Below the pieces are notes generated by a model that saw only the letters and a program-made list of their open reading frames with translations, made no database searches and was not told where the DNA came from. Made by a program: the position numbers and the translations under genes. A stretch of DNA of 47,693 nucleotides from Bacillota bacterium (lineage in GTDB: Bacteria; Bacillota; Clostridia; Acetivibrionales; DSM-1351), in contig JAFABO010000212.1 of NCBI GenBank assembly GCA_023426005.1, positions 1 through 47,693 on the forward strand. Reading direction: 5' to 3'. Position 1 is the first letter of the stretch; each line of letters opens with the position of its first letter. Below are positions 9,243-17,064 of the stretch, one piece after another.

Positions 9243-9304
9243 AAGCCGGCTAAAAGCAATATTCGCCTGACCGGCGAAGGCTGCTTTCAAACGTAATTGA
9301 CTTT
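9222..9304 (-). repeat. Palindromic repeat family A, short copy (MITE-like)
   Basis: 83 bases with AAGTCAATTAC at one end and GTAATTGACTTT at the other. Its reverse complement aligns with the 154-base copies at 14097-14250 and 34157-34310 (shared AAAGTCAATTACG, TTTGAAAGC, CTTCGCC, ATATTGCTTTTA, GGCTTTCAGCCGATAGTAAT) but lacks their middle portion. It overlaps the 3' end of nth. Confidence 0.8.
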
Positions 9305-9348
9305 GGTAAGCATTAGCGTTAAAACTACTATTAAAGCGGGGATATTAC

Positions 9349-11436
9349 ATGCCAAATAAACCAAAGACAGCTAAAAAAGTTGAAATAAAAGAAAATTATA
9401 GCCAGGAAGATCTTATTTTTGCTCTGGATATCGGAACAAGGACAGTCGTGGGCATTGTCGGGTTTTATGAAAATGAGTATTTTAAAGTTGTAGCGGCTGA
9501 GGTATATGAACATAGAAGCCGTGCCATGCTTGACGGTCAGGTGCATGATATAAGCAAAGTTGCAGAGGTTGTAAATGAGGTTAAGGAAAGACTTGAGGCA
9601 GCTCTGGGGGTGAAGTTGACAAAGGTTGCCATTGCAGCCGCGGGAAGGGTTTTAAAAACCAGCCAGGCTAAATTGGAATATGAAATTGAACAGGGCAGGG
9701 AAATAACACCCGACATTGTAGGAAGTATGGAAGTTGATGCTGTTCAAAATGCTCAGATACAGCTTGACAGCGAGCTTTCGGCCGAGGAGAAAGTCCCCTT
9801 TTACTGTGTAGGCTACAGTGTTGTCAACTACTTTCTCAACGGTTATATGATCTCATCACTTATAGGGCATAAAGGGAAAAAAATAGGGGTTGAGGTTTTA
9901 GCAACCTTTTTGCCCCATGTAGTAGTAGACAGCCTTTATACCGTTATGGAGAAGGTGGGGCTTAAAGTTGCCGGCCTCACACTTGAGCCTATTGCAGCAA
10001 TCAGTGTGACAATACCCAAGGACCTGAGACTGCTGAATCTGGTGCTGGTGGATATTGGGGCAGGAACTTCGGATATTGCAATCACAAAGGACGGCTCAGT
10101 TGTTGCATATGGTATGGTACCCATTGCCGGTGACGAAATCACTGAAAAAATTGCTCAGGAATTCCTTGTAGATTTTAATGCTGCTGAGAAAATAAAGATA
10201 TCAATAACATCAGGAGTTGAATCTATTAAGTACACCGACATATTGGGCAATAAAAGGGAAGTTAATAACGCACAGGCTTTGGAGACACTTCTGCCTGCAA
10301 TAGAAGTTCTTGCAAACAGTATCGCGGATAAAATACTTGATTTTAATCAGAAGGCTCCCAATGCTGTATTCCTCATAGGCGGGGGAAGCCAGATTCCCGG
10401 TCTCACAAGCAAGATTGCCGAGAGGCTTGGGATTAATAGTGACCGAGTGGCTGTAAGGGGCAGGGACGTTATACATAATATAAAAACAAAATTGAAAAAA
10501 CTGTCCGGGCCGGAGTCGATAACACCGTTTGGGATTGCAATGATGGCTCATTCTACAAAAGGACAGGATTTTTTATCAGTCAGTGTAAATGGGGAAAAGA
10601 TACAGCTTTTGAACTCTAAAAACCTTACTGTTGCAGATGCTTTGATACTGGTGGGTTTCAATCCGAACAAACTTATCGGAAGAACGGGTAAGTCTTTAAA
10701 ATTTAATTATAACGGAAAACCCGTGTTTATTAAGGGAGGGCATGGTGAGGCAGCCGAGATCCTGGTAAATGAATCACCTGCAAGTCTTGATACAAATATT
10801 AAGGTCGGTGACGATATTACGGTCAAAGCTGCCGTAAACGGAAGAAATGCCGCCAAACAGCTCAGAGAATACATAATTAACCCTAATGGACTTAAAATAA
10901 GTCTTAATAATGATACTTTGAAGCTTGTACCACAGGTAACGGTCAATGGGGAGGACAAGAATCCATACACCGACATAAATGACGGGGATGATGTGGCAGT
11001 TAAAGAGATAATAACCCTTGGACAGTTTGCGGCAGAATTTAATCTGGATCTGACAAATAATGTTCTGACTGTAAACGGTGAGCATAAAGAAATGGATTAT
11101 TGTCTGGCCGAAAATGACAGCATATCCTGTACCGGAGCAGAAAAGGAGCCCCAAAAACTGCCGGATTCAGCTGAAGCGATCCCGGATTTGAATGGAAAAG
11201 CAATGGAAAGTGGTTTGAGGGATGAGGGTTTTATCATAACTGTTAATGGTGAAAAAGTCAGGTTAAATGAGGGGAAACAATATATTTTTGTGGATGTTTT
11301 CAGTTACATAGATTTTGACTTGACCTCTCCAAAAGGAAATATAATATTAAAACTTAACGGAAAAGTTGCAAACTTTACTGACAGCATAGTGCCGGGCGAC
11401 GTAATCGAAATTTACTGGGAGAAATTTAAGATTTAG
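9349..11436 (+). CDS. FtsA/PilM-family actin-like ATPase with long C-terminal extension
   Basis: 695 residues, far longer than FtsA (about 420). Residues about 20-400 carry the actin/Hsp70 fold: phosphate-1 loop A-L-D-I-G-T-R-T, an SHS2-like insertion, phosphate-2 L-V-D-I-G-A-G-T-S-D, and adenosine loop F-L-I-G-G-G-S-Q-I-P. The remaining ~290 residues show several T-V-N-G-E-type beta strands spaced like small repeated domains (near 405, 480, 520, 560, 615, 650) and no transmembrane helix or amphipathic FtsA tail is obvious. Family members act as membrane-linked filaments or scaffolds. This is probably a clostridial FtsA paralogue rather than the division FtsA, since no ftsZ is nearby. The start ATG 9349 follows GGGGAT and lies after a repeat copy. 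Confidence 0.8.
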   Translation: MPNKPKTAKKVEIKENYSQEDLIFALDIGTRTVVGIVGFYENEYFKVVAAEVYEHRSRAMLDGQVHDISKVAEVVNEVKERLEAALGVKLTKVAIAAAGRVLKTSQAKLEYEIEQGREITPDIVGSMEVDAVQNAQIQLDSELSAEEKVPFYCVGYSVVNYFLNGYMISSLIGHKGKKIGVEVLATFLPHVVVDSLYTVMEKVGLKVAGLTLEPIAAISVTIPKDLRLLNLVLVDIGAGTSDIAITKDGSVVAYGMVPIAGDEITEKIAQEFLVDFNAAEKIKISITSGVESIKYTDILGNKREVNNAQALETLLPAIEVLANSIADKILDFNQKAPNAVFLIGGGSQIPGLTSKIAERLGINSDRVAVRGRDVIHNIKTKLKKLSGPESITPFGIAMMAHSTKGQDFLSVSVNGEKIQLLNSKNLTVADALILVGFNPNKLIGRTGKSLKFNYNGKPVFIKGGHGEAAEILVNESPASLDTNIKVGDDITVKAAVNGRNAAKQLREYIINPNGLKISLNNDTLKLVPQVTVNGEDKNPYTDINDGDDVAVKEIITLGQFAAEFNLDLTNNVLTVNGEHKEMDYCLAENDSISCTGAEKEPQKLPDSAEAIPDLNGKAMESGLRDEGFIITVNGEKVRLNEGKQYIFVDVFSYIDFDLTSPKGNIILKLNGKVANFTDSIVPGDVIEIYWEKFKI

Positions 11437-11478
11437 CATTCTGAAATAAATGACTGCCGTGTAGCTCATGGAGGAACT

Positions 11479-13191
11479 ATGAATAAGATACACAAATTTG
11501 AAAAGGTTTTAATTAACCTTGGTTGGGTATTTATTATATTGCTTATAACAGGCTATGTCCTCAGGGATATTTTTAATATTGAGTCTATCATATTGATCAA
11601 ACAAGGTTTGATGTTGAATATCTCCATAATAATTCTATTTTTATTCAATGTTATAAAGACAACCGTTATAAACAGTTCAAACCTGTATTCGGAAAAGTTG
11701 TTTATGATCTTCAGATATACAGAAGCAGCAATTTTGAATATTGTAACAATTAATTTTTATGAGGGGATTGAAGCTGCAATATTATTGATTCCTCTCATAT
11801 TTTTGACACTCCACAGAGGTATTAAGGCAGGTTACACACTTTTAGCCTTCAGTGCGGTCTTAAAATTTGCTTATCTTATTACAGGCTTCCTTTGGCTGAA
11901 AACCTCTATCCCTGATTACAGATTATTTATTTATGATTTATTTAAAATAACCTGTCTGTATCTCGTACTTGCAGCATTGCTCAAAATAAGCACGGCAGTA
12001 TATAACAGCAGTATCCGGAATGAAATGGAAAATGCCAGACTTGTTATTGAATTGGGCGAAAAATATGAACAGCTTGAAGTTGCACAGGATGAGATCAAAA
12101 ATCAATATCATAAGCTTATGGAAACAAATCACAAGCTTGAAGACACCAACCGCCGGCTAACTTCAAGCATTGCGGAATTTTATACCCTTCAGCAGATCAG
12201 TGAAGCAATAGGTTCTATTTTGGATATCAATGACCTTTTAAACTTTGTCAATGATGTAATAATCGGTGTCATGGGTGTTAATTACTCGACGATAGTTCTG
12301 CTGGATCATAAAAAAAACAGGCTTAAGGTTCAGTTTACCAATATTCGGAATAAGGAGGATCTGGCAGTCTTAAATGATAATATAAACTGTAAGCTGTTAC
12401 TTGATATTTTGGAAAACGGGAAACCCGTTATGGAAAACTTGGTAACACCCGGGCGGTTTGATTTTATCAGAACCCGTAAAATAGGTTCCTTCATATGTCT
12501 GCCATTGAGCTCAAAGTCCAGAAAATTTGGACTGACTTTAATTGAGCATAAGAATATCAATACTTTTGATGAAGATAACCTCAGGCTGCTGACAACTATC
12601 GGGAAACAGGTCAGCATGGCTATAGAAAATGCCGAGTTATATGCCAATTTGCAGGATTTGGCTACCATAGACGGCCTTACAGGTGTATACAACAGGGTTT
12701 ATTTCCACCAGAAATTCGAGGAGGAGTTCAATGCAGCCAGGACACTGGGCTATGATTTGACACTGGTTATTCTGGATATTGATAAATTCAAGAAATTTAA
12801 TGATACATACGGACATATGTTTGGTGATGTGGTTTTAAAGAGTGTAGCCCAGACGGTGAGAAATAATCTCAGATCCACAGACACAATAGCCAGATTCGGC
12901 GGGGAAGAATTTGTCATATTGCTTCCCAGGACTTCTATTGAGGAAGGTATTGAAAAAGTTGAAGACCTTCGTTTGAAAATTGAAAATAACATTATTAAGG
13001 ACAATCTTATTGCAGTTTCGGTAACAGCAAGCTTTGGTATTTCATGCTTTCCCGATATATCCGTGAACCAGATGGAACTCATAAGGGATGCCGACAATGC
13101 ACTATACAAAGCAAAGGAGTGCGGGAGGAACTGTTTCAAAATAGCTGCACCTGCTCATAAAGGCGAAAATTATCTATCCGATCTTAAATGA
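11479..13191 (+). CDS. Membrane GAF-GGDEF protein, probable diguanylate cyclase
   Basis: 570 residues. About five or six hydrophobic helices fill residues 10-180, followed by a coiled coil (about 180-230), a GAF domain (about 235-390) and a C-terminal GGDEF domain (about 400-560). The active-site motif is G-G-E-E-F at 474-478 within R-F-G-G-E-E-F-V-I-L, and L-D-I-D-K-F-K-K-F-N-D-T-Y-G-H is present, so it should make c-di-GMP from GTP. No R-x-x-D inhibitory site sits five residues before the motif. A good GGAGG precedes ATG 11479. The membrane part resembles a sensor but I cannot name its ligand. Its last 18 bases overlap a convergent gene. Confidence 0.92.
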   Translation: MNKIHKFEKVLINLGWVFIILLITGYVLRDIFNIESIILIKQGLMLNISIIILFLFNVIKTTVINSSNLYSEKLFMIFRYTEAAILNIVTINFYEGIEAAILLIPLIFLTLHRGIKAGYTLLAFSAVLKFAYLITGFLWLKTSIPDYRLFIYDLFKITCLYLVLAALLKISTAVYNSSIRNEMENARLVIELGEKYEQLEVAQDEIKNQYHKLMETNHKLEDTNRRLTSSIAEFYTLQQISEAIGSILDINDLLNFVNDVIIGVMGVNYSTIVLLDHKKNRLKVQFTNIRNKEDLAVLNDNINCKLLLDILENGKPVMENLVTPGRFDFIRTRKIGSFICLPLSSKSRKFGLTLIEHKNINTFDEDNLRLLTTIGKQVSMAIENAELYANLQDLATIDGLTGVYNRVYFHQKFEEEFNAARTLGYDLTLVILDIDKFKKFNDTYGHMFGDVVLKSVAQTVRNNLRSTDTIARFGGEEFVILLPRTSIEEGIEKVEDLRLKIENNIIKDNLIAVSVTASFGISCFPDISVNQMELIRDADNALYKAKECGRNCFKIAAPAHKGENYLSDLK

Positions 13192-13854
13192 ATCAACCAT
13201 CCTCCAGAACATATCATAATCATTTTTTCCATAATCCTTTTCAGGCATATAATAACTGATCCTATAGAACTTGGAGCCCTTTGCAAGAAATACCTCAAGG
13301 GCCTTGTATTTCTCATCAGCGCTGTCTACGGTATATTCCCAGAAATAACCGCTTAATCCATTTACTTTGATCTTTTTTGAGGTGAAGTTGATAAACTCGG
13401 TCGTGGCTGCTTCTTTTGAGGCCTCAAGGAATTGTTCCAGTGACTGGGGCATACTCCAAACCTGAACAAAGCCATAAAATTTCCTGTCTTCTTTATTTTG
13501 GAAATCAATATGGTATAAAATTTCGCTTCCGGGAAAACTTTGCTGATTCAATTTGAATATGGATGGATAGCTAAATTCAAAACCTTCTTCCTGCGACTTA
13601 AACTCAATAAAATTTTTGTAGTTGGTATTGCTGGCCTGTACATATGGTGCAGAGTCGTTGTATTTGGAGTATACATTTTTGATACCGATGGTTGAGGGGT
13701 AGGAAAGTGAAACATTGCTGTTAATGTATAAGGTATATTGAATTTTACTGTCATACAGATGTCCCGCTGCAATTATAAAAAGTGCCCATAGTATAACAAC
13801 AGTGATAAATATCAGTAATTTTCGTTTATAATTTGAAATAATAACTATATTCAT
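13174..13854 (-). CDS. Membrane-anchored extracytoplasmic protein, PsbP-like, function unknown
   Basis: 226 residues with one N-terminal hydrophobic segment (about 12-32, preceded by Lys/Arg), so it is probably held on the outside of the membrane. The C-terminal ~130 residues (F-E-F-S-Y-P-S..., V-Q-V-W-S-M-P, final K-G-S-K-F-Y-R-I-S-Y-Y-M-P) resemble the PsbP/MOG1-like fold seen in many secreted clostridial proteins. A GGAG lies before ATG 13854. It is convergent with the GGDEF gene with an 18-base overlap and stands upstream of the oppositely transcribed spoVM. No function can be assigned. Confidence 0.7.
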   Translation of the reverse strand: MNIVIISNYKRKLLIFITVVILWALFIIAAGHLYDSKIQYTLYINSNVSLSYPSTIGIKNVYSKYNDSAPYVQASNTNYKNFIEFKSQEEGFEFSYPSIFKLNQQSFPGSEILYHIDFQNKEDRKFYGFVQVWSMPQSLEQFLEASKEAATTEFINFTSKKIKVNGLSGYFWEYTVDSADEKYKALEVFLAKGSKFYRISYYMPEKDYGKNDYDMFWRMVDSFKIG

Positions 13855-14019
13855 AAAATCACTCCACTATCAAAATCAATACTTGTACTATATATTTATT
13901 CGGCTTGTTTAAAAATTAGACAGTAAAAATCAAAAGATTTTTCCAATAATATTCACGAAAACAAAAATACGGGAATATGATAAATAGTGAGGAGCCATAT
14001 TGGGGGGAGTGTAATTGGA

Positions 14020-14091
14020 ATGAAAATAGTAGTTGTCAAGATGCCTAAATTTTTCGGAAACATATTAAAAAAGGTATTCAGGATAGGTTAA
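14020..14091 (+). CDS. spoVM: Stage V sporulation protein M (spore-coat localisation peptide)
   Basis: A 23-codon frame starting M-K-I-V-V-V-K-M-P-K-F-F-G and ending F-R-I-G. It matches the SpoVM family pattern (Bacillus: M-K-F-Y-T-I-K-L-P-K-F-L-G-G), keeping the Lys-aromatic/hydrophobic-Lys-x-Pro-Lys-Phe start and basic amphipathic helix. GGGGGGAG at 14002-14009 is a strong ribosome site. Family role: a short amphipathic helix that recognises the curved forespore membrane and anchors SpoIVA. Context supports the call: in Bacillus, spoVM sits beside rpmB and upstream of recG, and both follow here, although rpmB is inverted. A family A repeat begins 5 bases after the stop. Confidence 0.88.
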   Translation: MKIVVVKMPKFFGNILKKVFRIG

Positions 14092-14096
14092 TTACC

Positions 14097-14250
14097 AAAG
14101 TCAATTACGGTTGAAAGCCTTCGCCTTCCGGGCAAATATTGCTTTTAAGCCTGCTTTCAACGCAGTTTGGGTTTGTATGATTTTTTATGCATCAGGCGGC
14201 TTCAGCCTCAAACCCATACTATCGGCTTTCAGCCGATAGTAATTGACTTT
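14097..14250 (+). repeat. Palindromic repeat family A, full copy (MITE-like)
   Basis: 154 bases bounded by AAAGTCAATTAC and GTAATTGACTTT. It contains nested inverted segments (GGTTTGAGGCTGAAGCC-type and ATCGGCTTTCAGCCGAT hairpins). It is the same length as, and closely similar to, the copy at 34157-34310. It has no coding capacity. Confidence 0.85.
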
Positions 14251-14321
14251 ATGATGGATTGATGGCTGTCATTTCATCTTATAGACGAGATTTTTAAGCA
14301 ACAAAAAATAAAATCCTCATT

Positions 14322-14365
14322 ATAAAAAAATAAAAAAGCGCAAGAACGCTTTTTTATTTTTTTAT
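14322..14365 (-). terminator. Terminator of rpmB
   Basis: Perfect 19-bp stem (left arm 14322-14340, right arm 14347-14365) with a 6-base loop and A/T runs on both sides. It can act for rpmB on the minus strand and possibly in the other direction. Confidence 0.88.
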
Positions 14366-14386
14366 GAAATATTTAACGTAATAAAA

Positions 14387-14575
14387 TTAGATAGCTCTGG
14401 TAACTTTGTTTGAACGAAGACACCTTGTGCATATTTTAATTGATTTTGGTGTGCCATTATCAATTATCTTTATTTTTCTTACATTAGGTTTCCATGTACG
14501 GCTAGTAGCATTTAACGCATGGCTTCTGCTGTTTCCAAAAGTAGTTGCTTTATTGCATACTTCACACTTTGCCAT
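14387..14575 (-). CDS. rpmB: 50S ribosomal protein L28
   Basis: 62 residues starting M-A-K-C-E-V-C-N-K. ATG 14575 is preferred over the in-frame GTG at 14584 because GGAGGT lies immediately before that GTG and is correctly spaced for the ATG. Two Cys pairs (C-E-V-C and C-T-R-C) make it the zinc-binding C+ form of L28. A structural protein of the large ribosomal subunit. It has its own promoter and terminator and is transcribed against spoVM and recG, unlike the Bacillus order, which suggests a local inversion; one candidate boundary is the adjacent family A repeat. Confidence 0.97.
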   Translation of the reverse strand: MAKCEVCNKATTFGNSRSHALNATSRTWKPNVRKIKIIDNGTPKSIKICTRCLRSNKVTRAI

Positions 14576-14641
14576 ATATAACACCTCCTTTTATTATTGG
14601 AGAATTTTTCTTTCTCATAAATCGGCATCAAAGCAATAATT

Positions 14642-14670
14642 ATTTTAACACAACAACACCTAATAAACAA
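14642..14670 (-). promoter_or_regulatory. Promoter of rpmB
   Basis: On the minus strand TTGTTT (14665-14670) and TAAAAT (14642-14647) are separated by 17 bases, about 60 bases before the ribosome site. The rest of 14671-14880 is AT-rich spacer; a CCGATAT at 14842-14848 resembles a sigma-D -10 box for the downstream chemoreceptor, but no convincing TAAA -35 is seen. Confidence 0.55.
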
Positions 14671-14880
14671 GCCTTTTCATGCAAAAATTCTATTAAATTT
14701 ATCCTAAAGTTATCTAAAAAGTAAAATGAAATTTTAAATTCCTTTTCAAAATTTATCTAAACCAAAATTTCAAAAATTTTGTAAAAAGCTCGAAAAAAGA
14801 AAAATGATGTTGAATTTTACTATTATCTCCCACCTAAAGTTCCGATATATTATTAAGATCAATTATGAGGGAGTGAAACT

Positions 14881-16874
14881 ATGAAACTGTCAATGAAGAT
14901 TGCCGTTTATGTGGGTGCATTAGTAGCAGTGATAGCATTGGGCTTGGGTGTTGTAGCATCTTATTTCAGCAGTGAGGCACTTTATAGTCAGGTGGAGTCC
15001 AACTTGATCAGGTTGGGTAATGAAGACTCAAAATATATCGATTACAGAGTATCTGCAAAAATTCAGATACTGCAAGAGATTGCAAACCAGAAAGAAGTAA
15101 TAGGTATGGAATGGGAGCAGCAGAAGGATACCCTGAAGAATGCTGTTGAAAGGCTTGGGTATCTTGATCTGGCAGTTGTTTTACCCTCCGGAGATGCAAG
15201 TTATGTACTCAGTGGTGATAAATCCAATCTTGGTGACAGGGATTATGTAAAGAAAGCACTAAACGGCCAGGGAAGTGTATCGGATGTCATTATCAGTAAG
15301 GTTACAGGTGAAGCGGTGCTCATGTATGCTGTTCCAATCCAGAGTGACGGAAGGATTGTCGGTGCACTTGTGGGGCGGACTGACGGCAATTCCCTGAACA
15401 ACTTTACAGATGAACTAAAATATGATGAACACGATCTGGCTTATATAATCGGAAAAGATACAACCTTTTACTCATATCCGGAGAAGGATTTTGTGCTCAA
15501 GCAGATCAACATTTTCAAGGCTGCCGAAACTGACAGGACTTTTTCTGATATGGCCCGGAAACTGAAGGAAGTTAATCTTGAGAAGTAGTCAAAAATAGAA
15601 TATTCTTTTAAAGATACCGGATATATTGCCGTACTGACACCTGTCAAGTCAACAGGATGGATACTGTGTACAGCCGTACAAAAACAGGAAGTGGGGGATG
15701 CTGTCAGCAAGCTGGAATTGATTATTATAATTGTCAGTTTGGTATTCATTCTCATAGGAATAGTATCATCATCATTATTAAGCATATCAATAAGCAGGCC
15801 GGTTGTTGAAGTTTCGAAAAAGCTCAATGATCTGGCCGGATATGATTTTACAAATAAAAATGATGTGTTATTAAAATATTCTGAAAGGAAAGATGAAATC
15901 GGTCAGATCAACCGGGCACTCCTGACGATGAGGAGCACCTTTTGAGTTTGATCAGAGGCATTTCCCATATTTCAGACAGGGTAGCAGCTTCTTCAAATGA
16001 GGTGAATTCTGCAACTCAGCAGATTGCTGTCATGTCGGGGCAAACCTCCGAAAGTATAAATGAGATTGCCAGGGGTGCATATGATCAGGCCAAAGATACC
16101 GAACGGGGTTCAAGTAATATGTATGCCTTGAGTGAGATGATGGCAGGTGACGGCAGGAACAGGGAGCTTTTAAATGAAACAGCTGATTATGCAGACAGGA
16201 TAAAGGAGGAAGGTTCTAAAACAGTGGAGGTATTGCTGGAAAAATCCAAAATTACAAATTCGGCTACCGGTGAAATCCAAAAAGTAATATATGAAACCCA
16301 GGAGAGTTTTCAAAAGATACAGAGTGCCAGTCAAATGATCGGGAAGATTACCCAGCAGACAAATATGCTGGCACTGAATGCATCTATAGAAGCTGCCCGG
16401 GCAGGAGAAGCAGGTAAAGGTTTTGCAGTGGTTGCCGAGGAAATAGGCAAGCTTGCCGAACAGTCCCATAGCTTTACACAGCAGATAAACAATGTGATAA
16501 AGGAACTTGCCCAGAAGATAGAATTTACGGTAAAGACCATAGATGAAGTGAATAATACCATTGAAAATCAAACGGGGATAGTAGGAGAGACAAAAGAGAA
16601 GTTTGACGGAATATCCGAAGCCCTCAACAAGGTAAAATCCGTTATAGATGCATTGAATGCGTCGGGAAATGACATGGAAAACAAGAAAAATGATATGGTT
16701 CTGATATTGGGGAATCTGTCGGCTATTTCAGAGGAAAATGCGGCGGCGACGGAACAAACCCTGGCTACTGTTGAATCACAGACCTCCAGCATTTCCGGGA
16801 TAGCCGATATAAGCAGGGAATTGGCAGAGCTTGCCAAAGAAATACAGGATAATTTAAATAAATTCAAATTTTAA
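14881..16874 (+). pseudogene. Methyl-accepting chemotaxis protein gene, broken by a stop codon and a frameshift
   Basis: Read through, this is one full chemoreceptor of about 660 residues. Segment 1 (14881-15588) has a membrane helix (7-29) and most of a Cache sensor domain, then TAG at 15586. The same frame carries on at once (S-K-I-E-Y-S-F-K-D-T-G) through the end of the Cache domain, the second membrane helix and HAMP, to a TGA at 15943. Segment 3 begins one frame over (T-T-G 15942, L-S-L-I-R-G) and holds the whole signalling domain with the hairpin tip T-N-M-L-A-L-N-A-S-I-E-A-A-R-A-G-E. One extra T in the run at 15940-15943 would restore the frame. A GAGGGAG site precedes ATG 14881. Either the gene is recently inactivated, or there are two sequencing errors. 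Confidence 0.85.
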
Positions 16875-16906
16875 TGGAACCATATAATAACAGAAAAGCT
16901 CTACTA

Positions 16907-16950
16907 AAAGTATGCTTGAAATTGTACAAATTTCAAGCATGTACTTTGTT
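16907..16950 (+). terminator. Probable terminator after the chemoreceptor pseudogene
   Basis: Inverted repeat AAAGTATGCTTGAAATT / AAATTTCAAGCATGTACTTT with a GTAC loop and one two-base bulge, followed by GTTTTTAG. Confidence 0.65.
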
Positions 16951-17064
16951 TTTAGAGGTTTTTCAGTTTGTTTACATTTTTGATATAAGTTTTGTTCTTT
17001 ACAGCTTTTATGATAAAATTAATTTACATGTTGATTACCTGTTGAAGGATCTCTGGAGGTAGGC

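Noticed and set aside
14840..14880. Sigma-D promoter for the chemoreceptor
   Set aside because: CCGATAT is present but no TAAA element lies at 14-16 bases, so the match is incomplete.
16874..17062. 62-residue frame between the chemoreceptor pseudogene and recG
   Set aside because: It spans a terminator hairpin and the recG ribosome site, with no ribosome site of its own.
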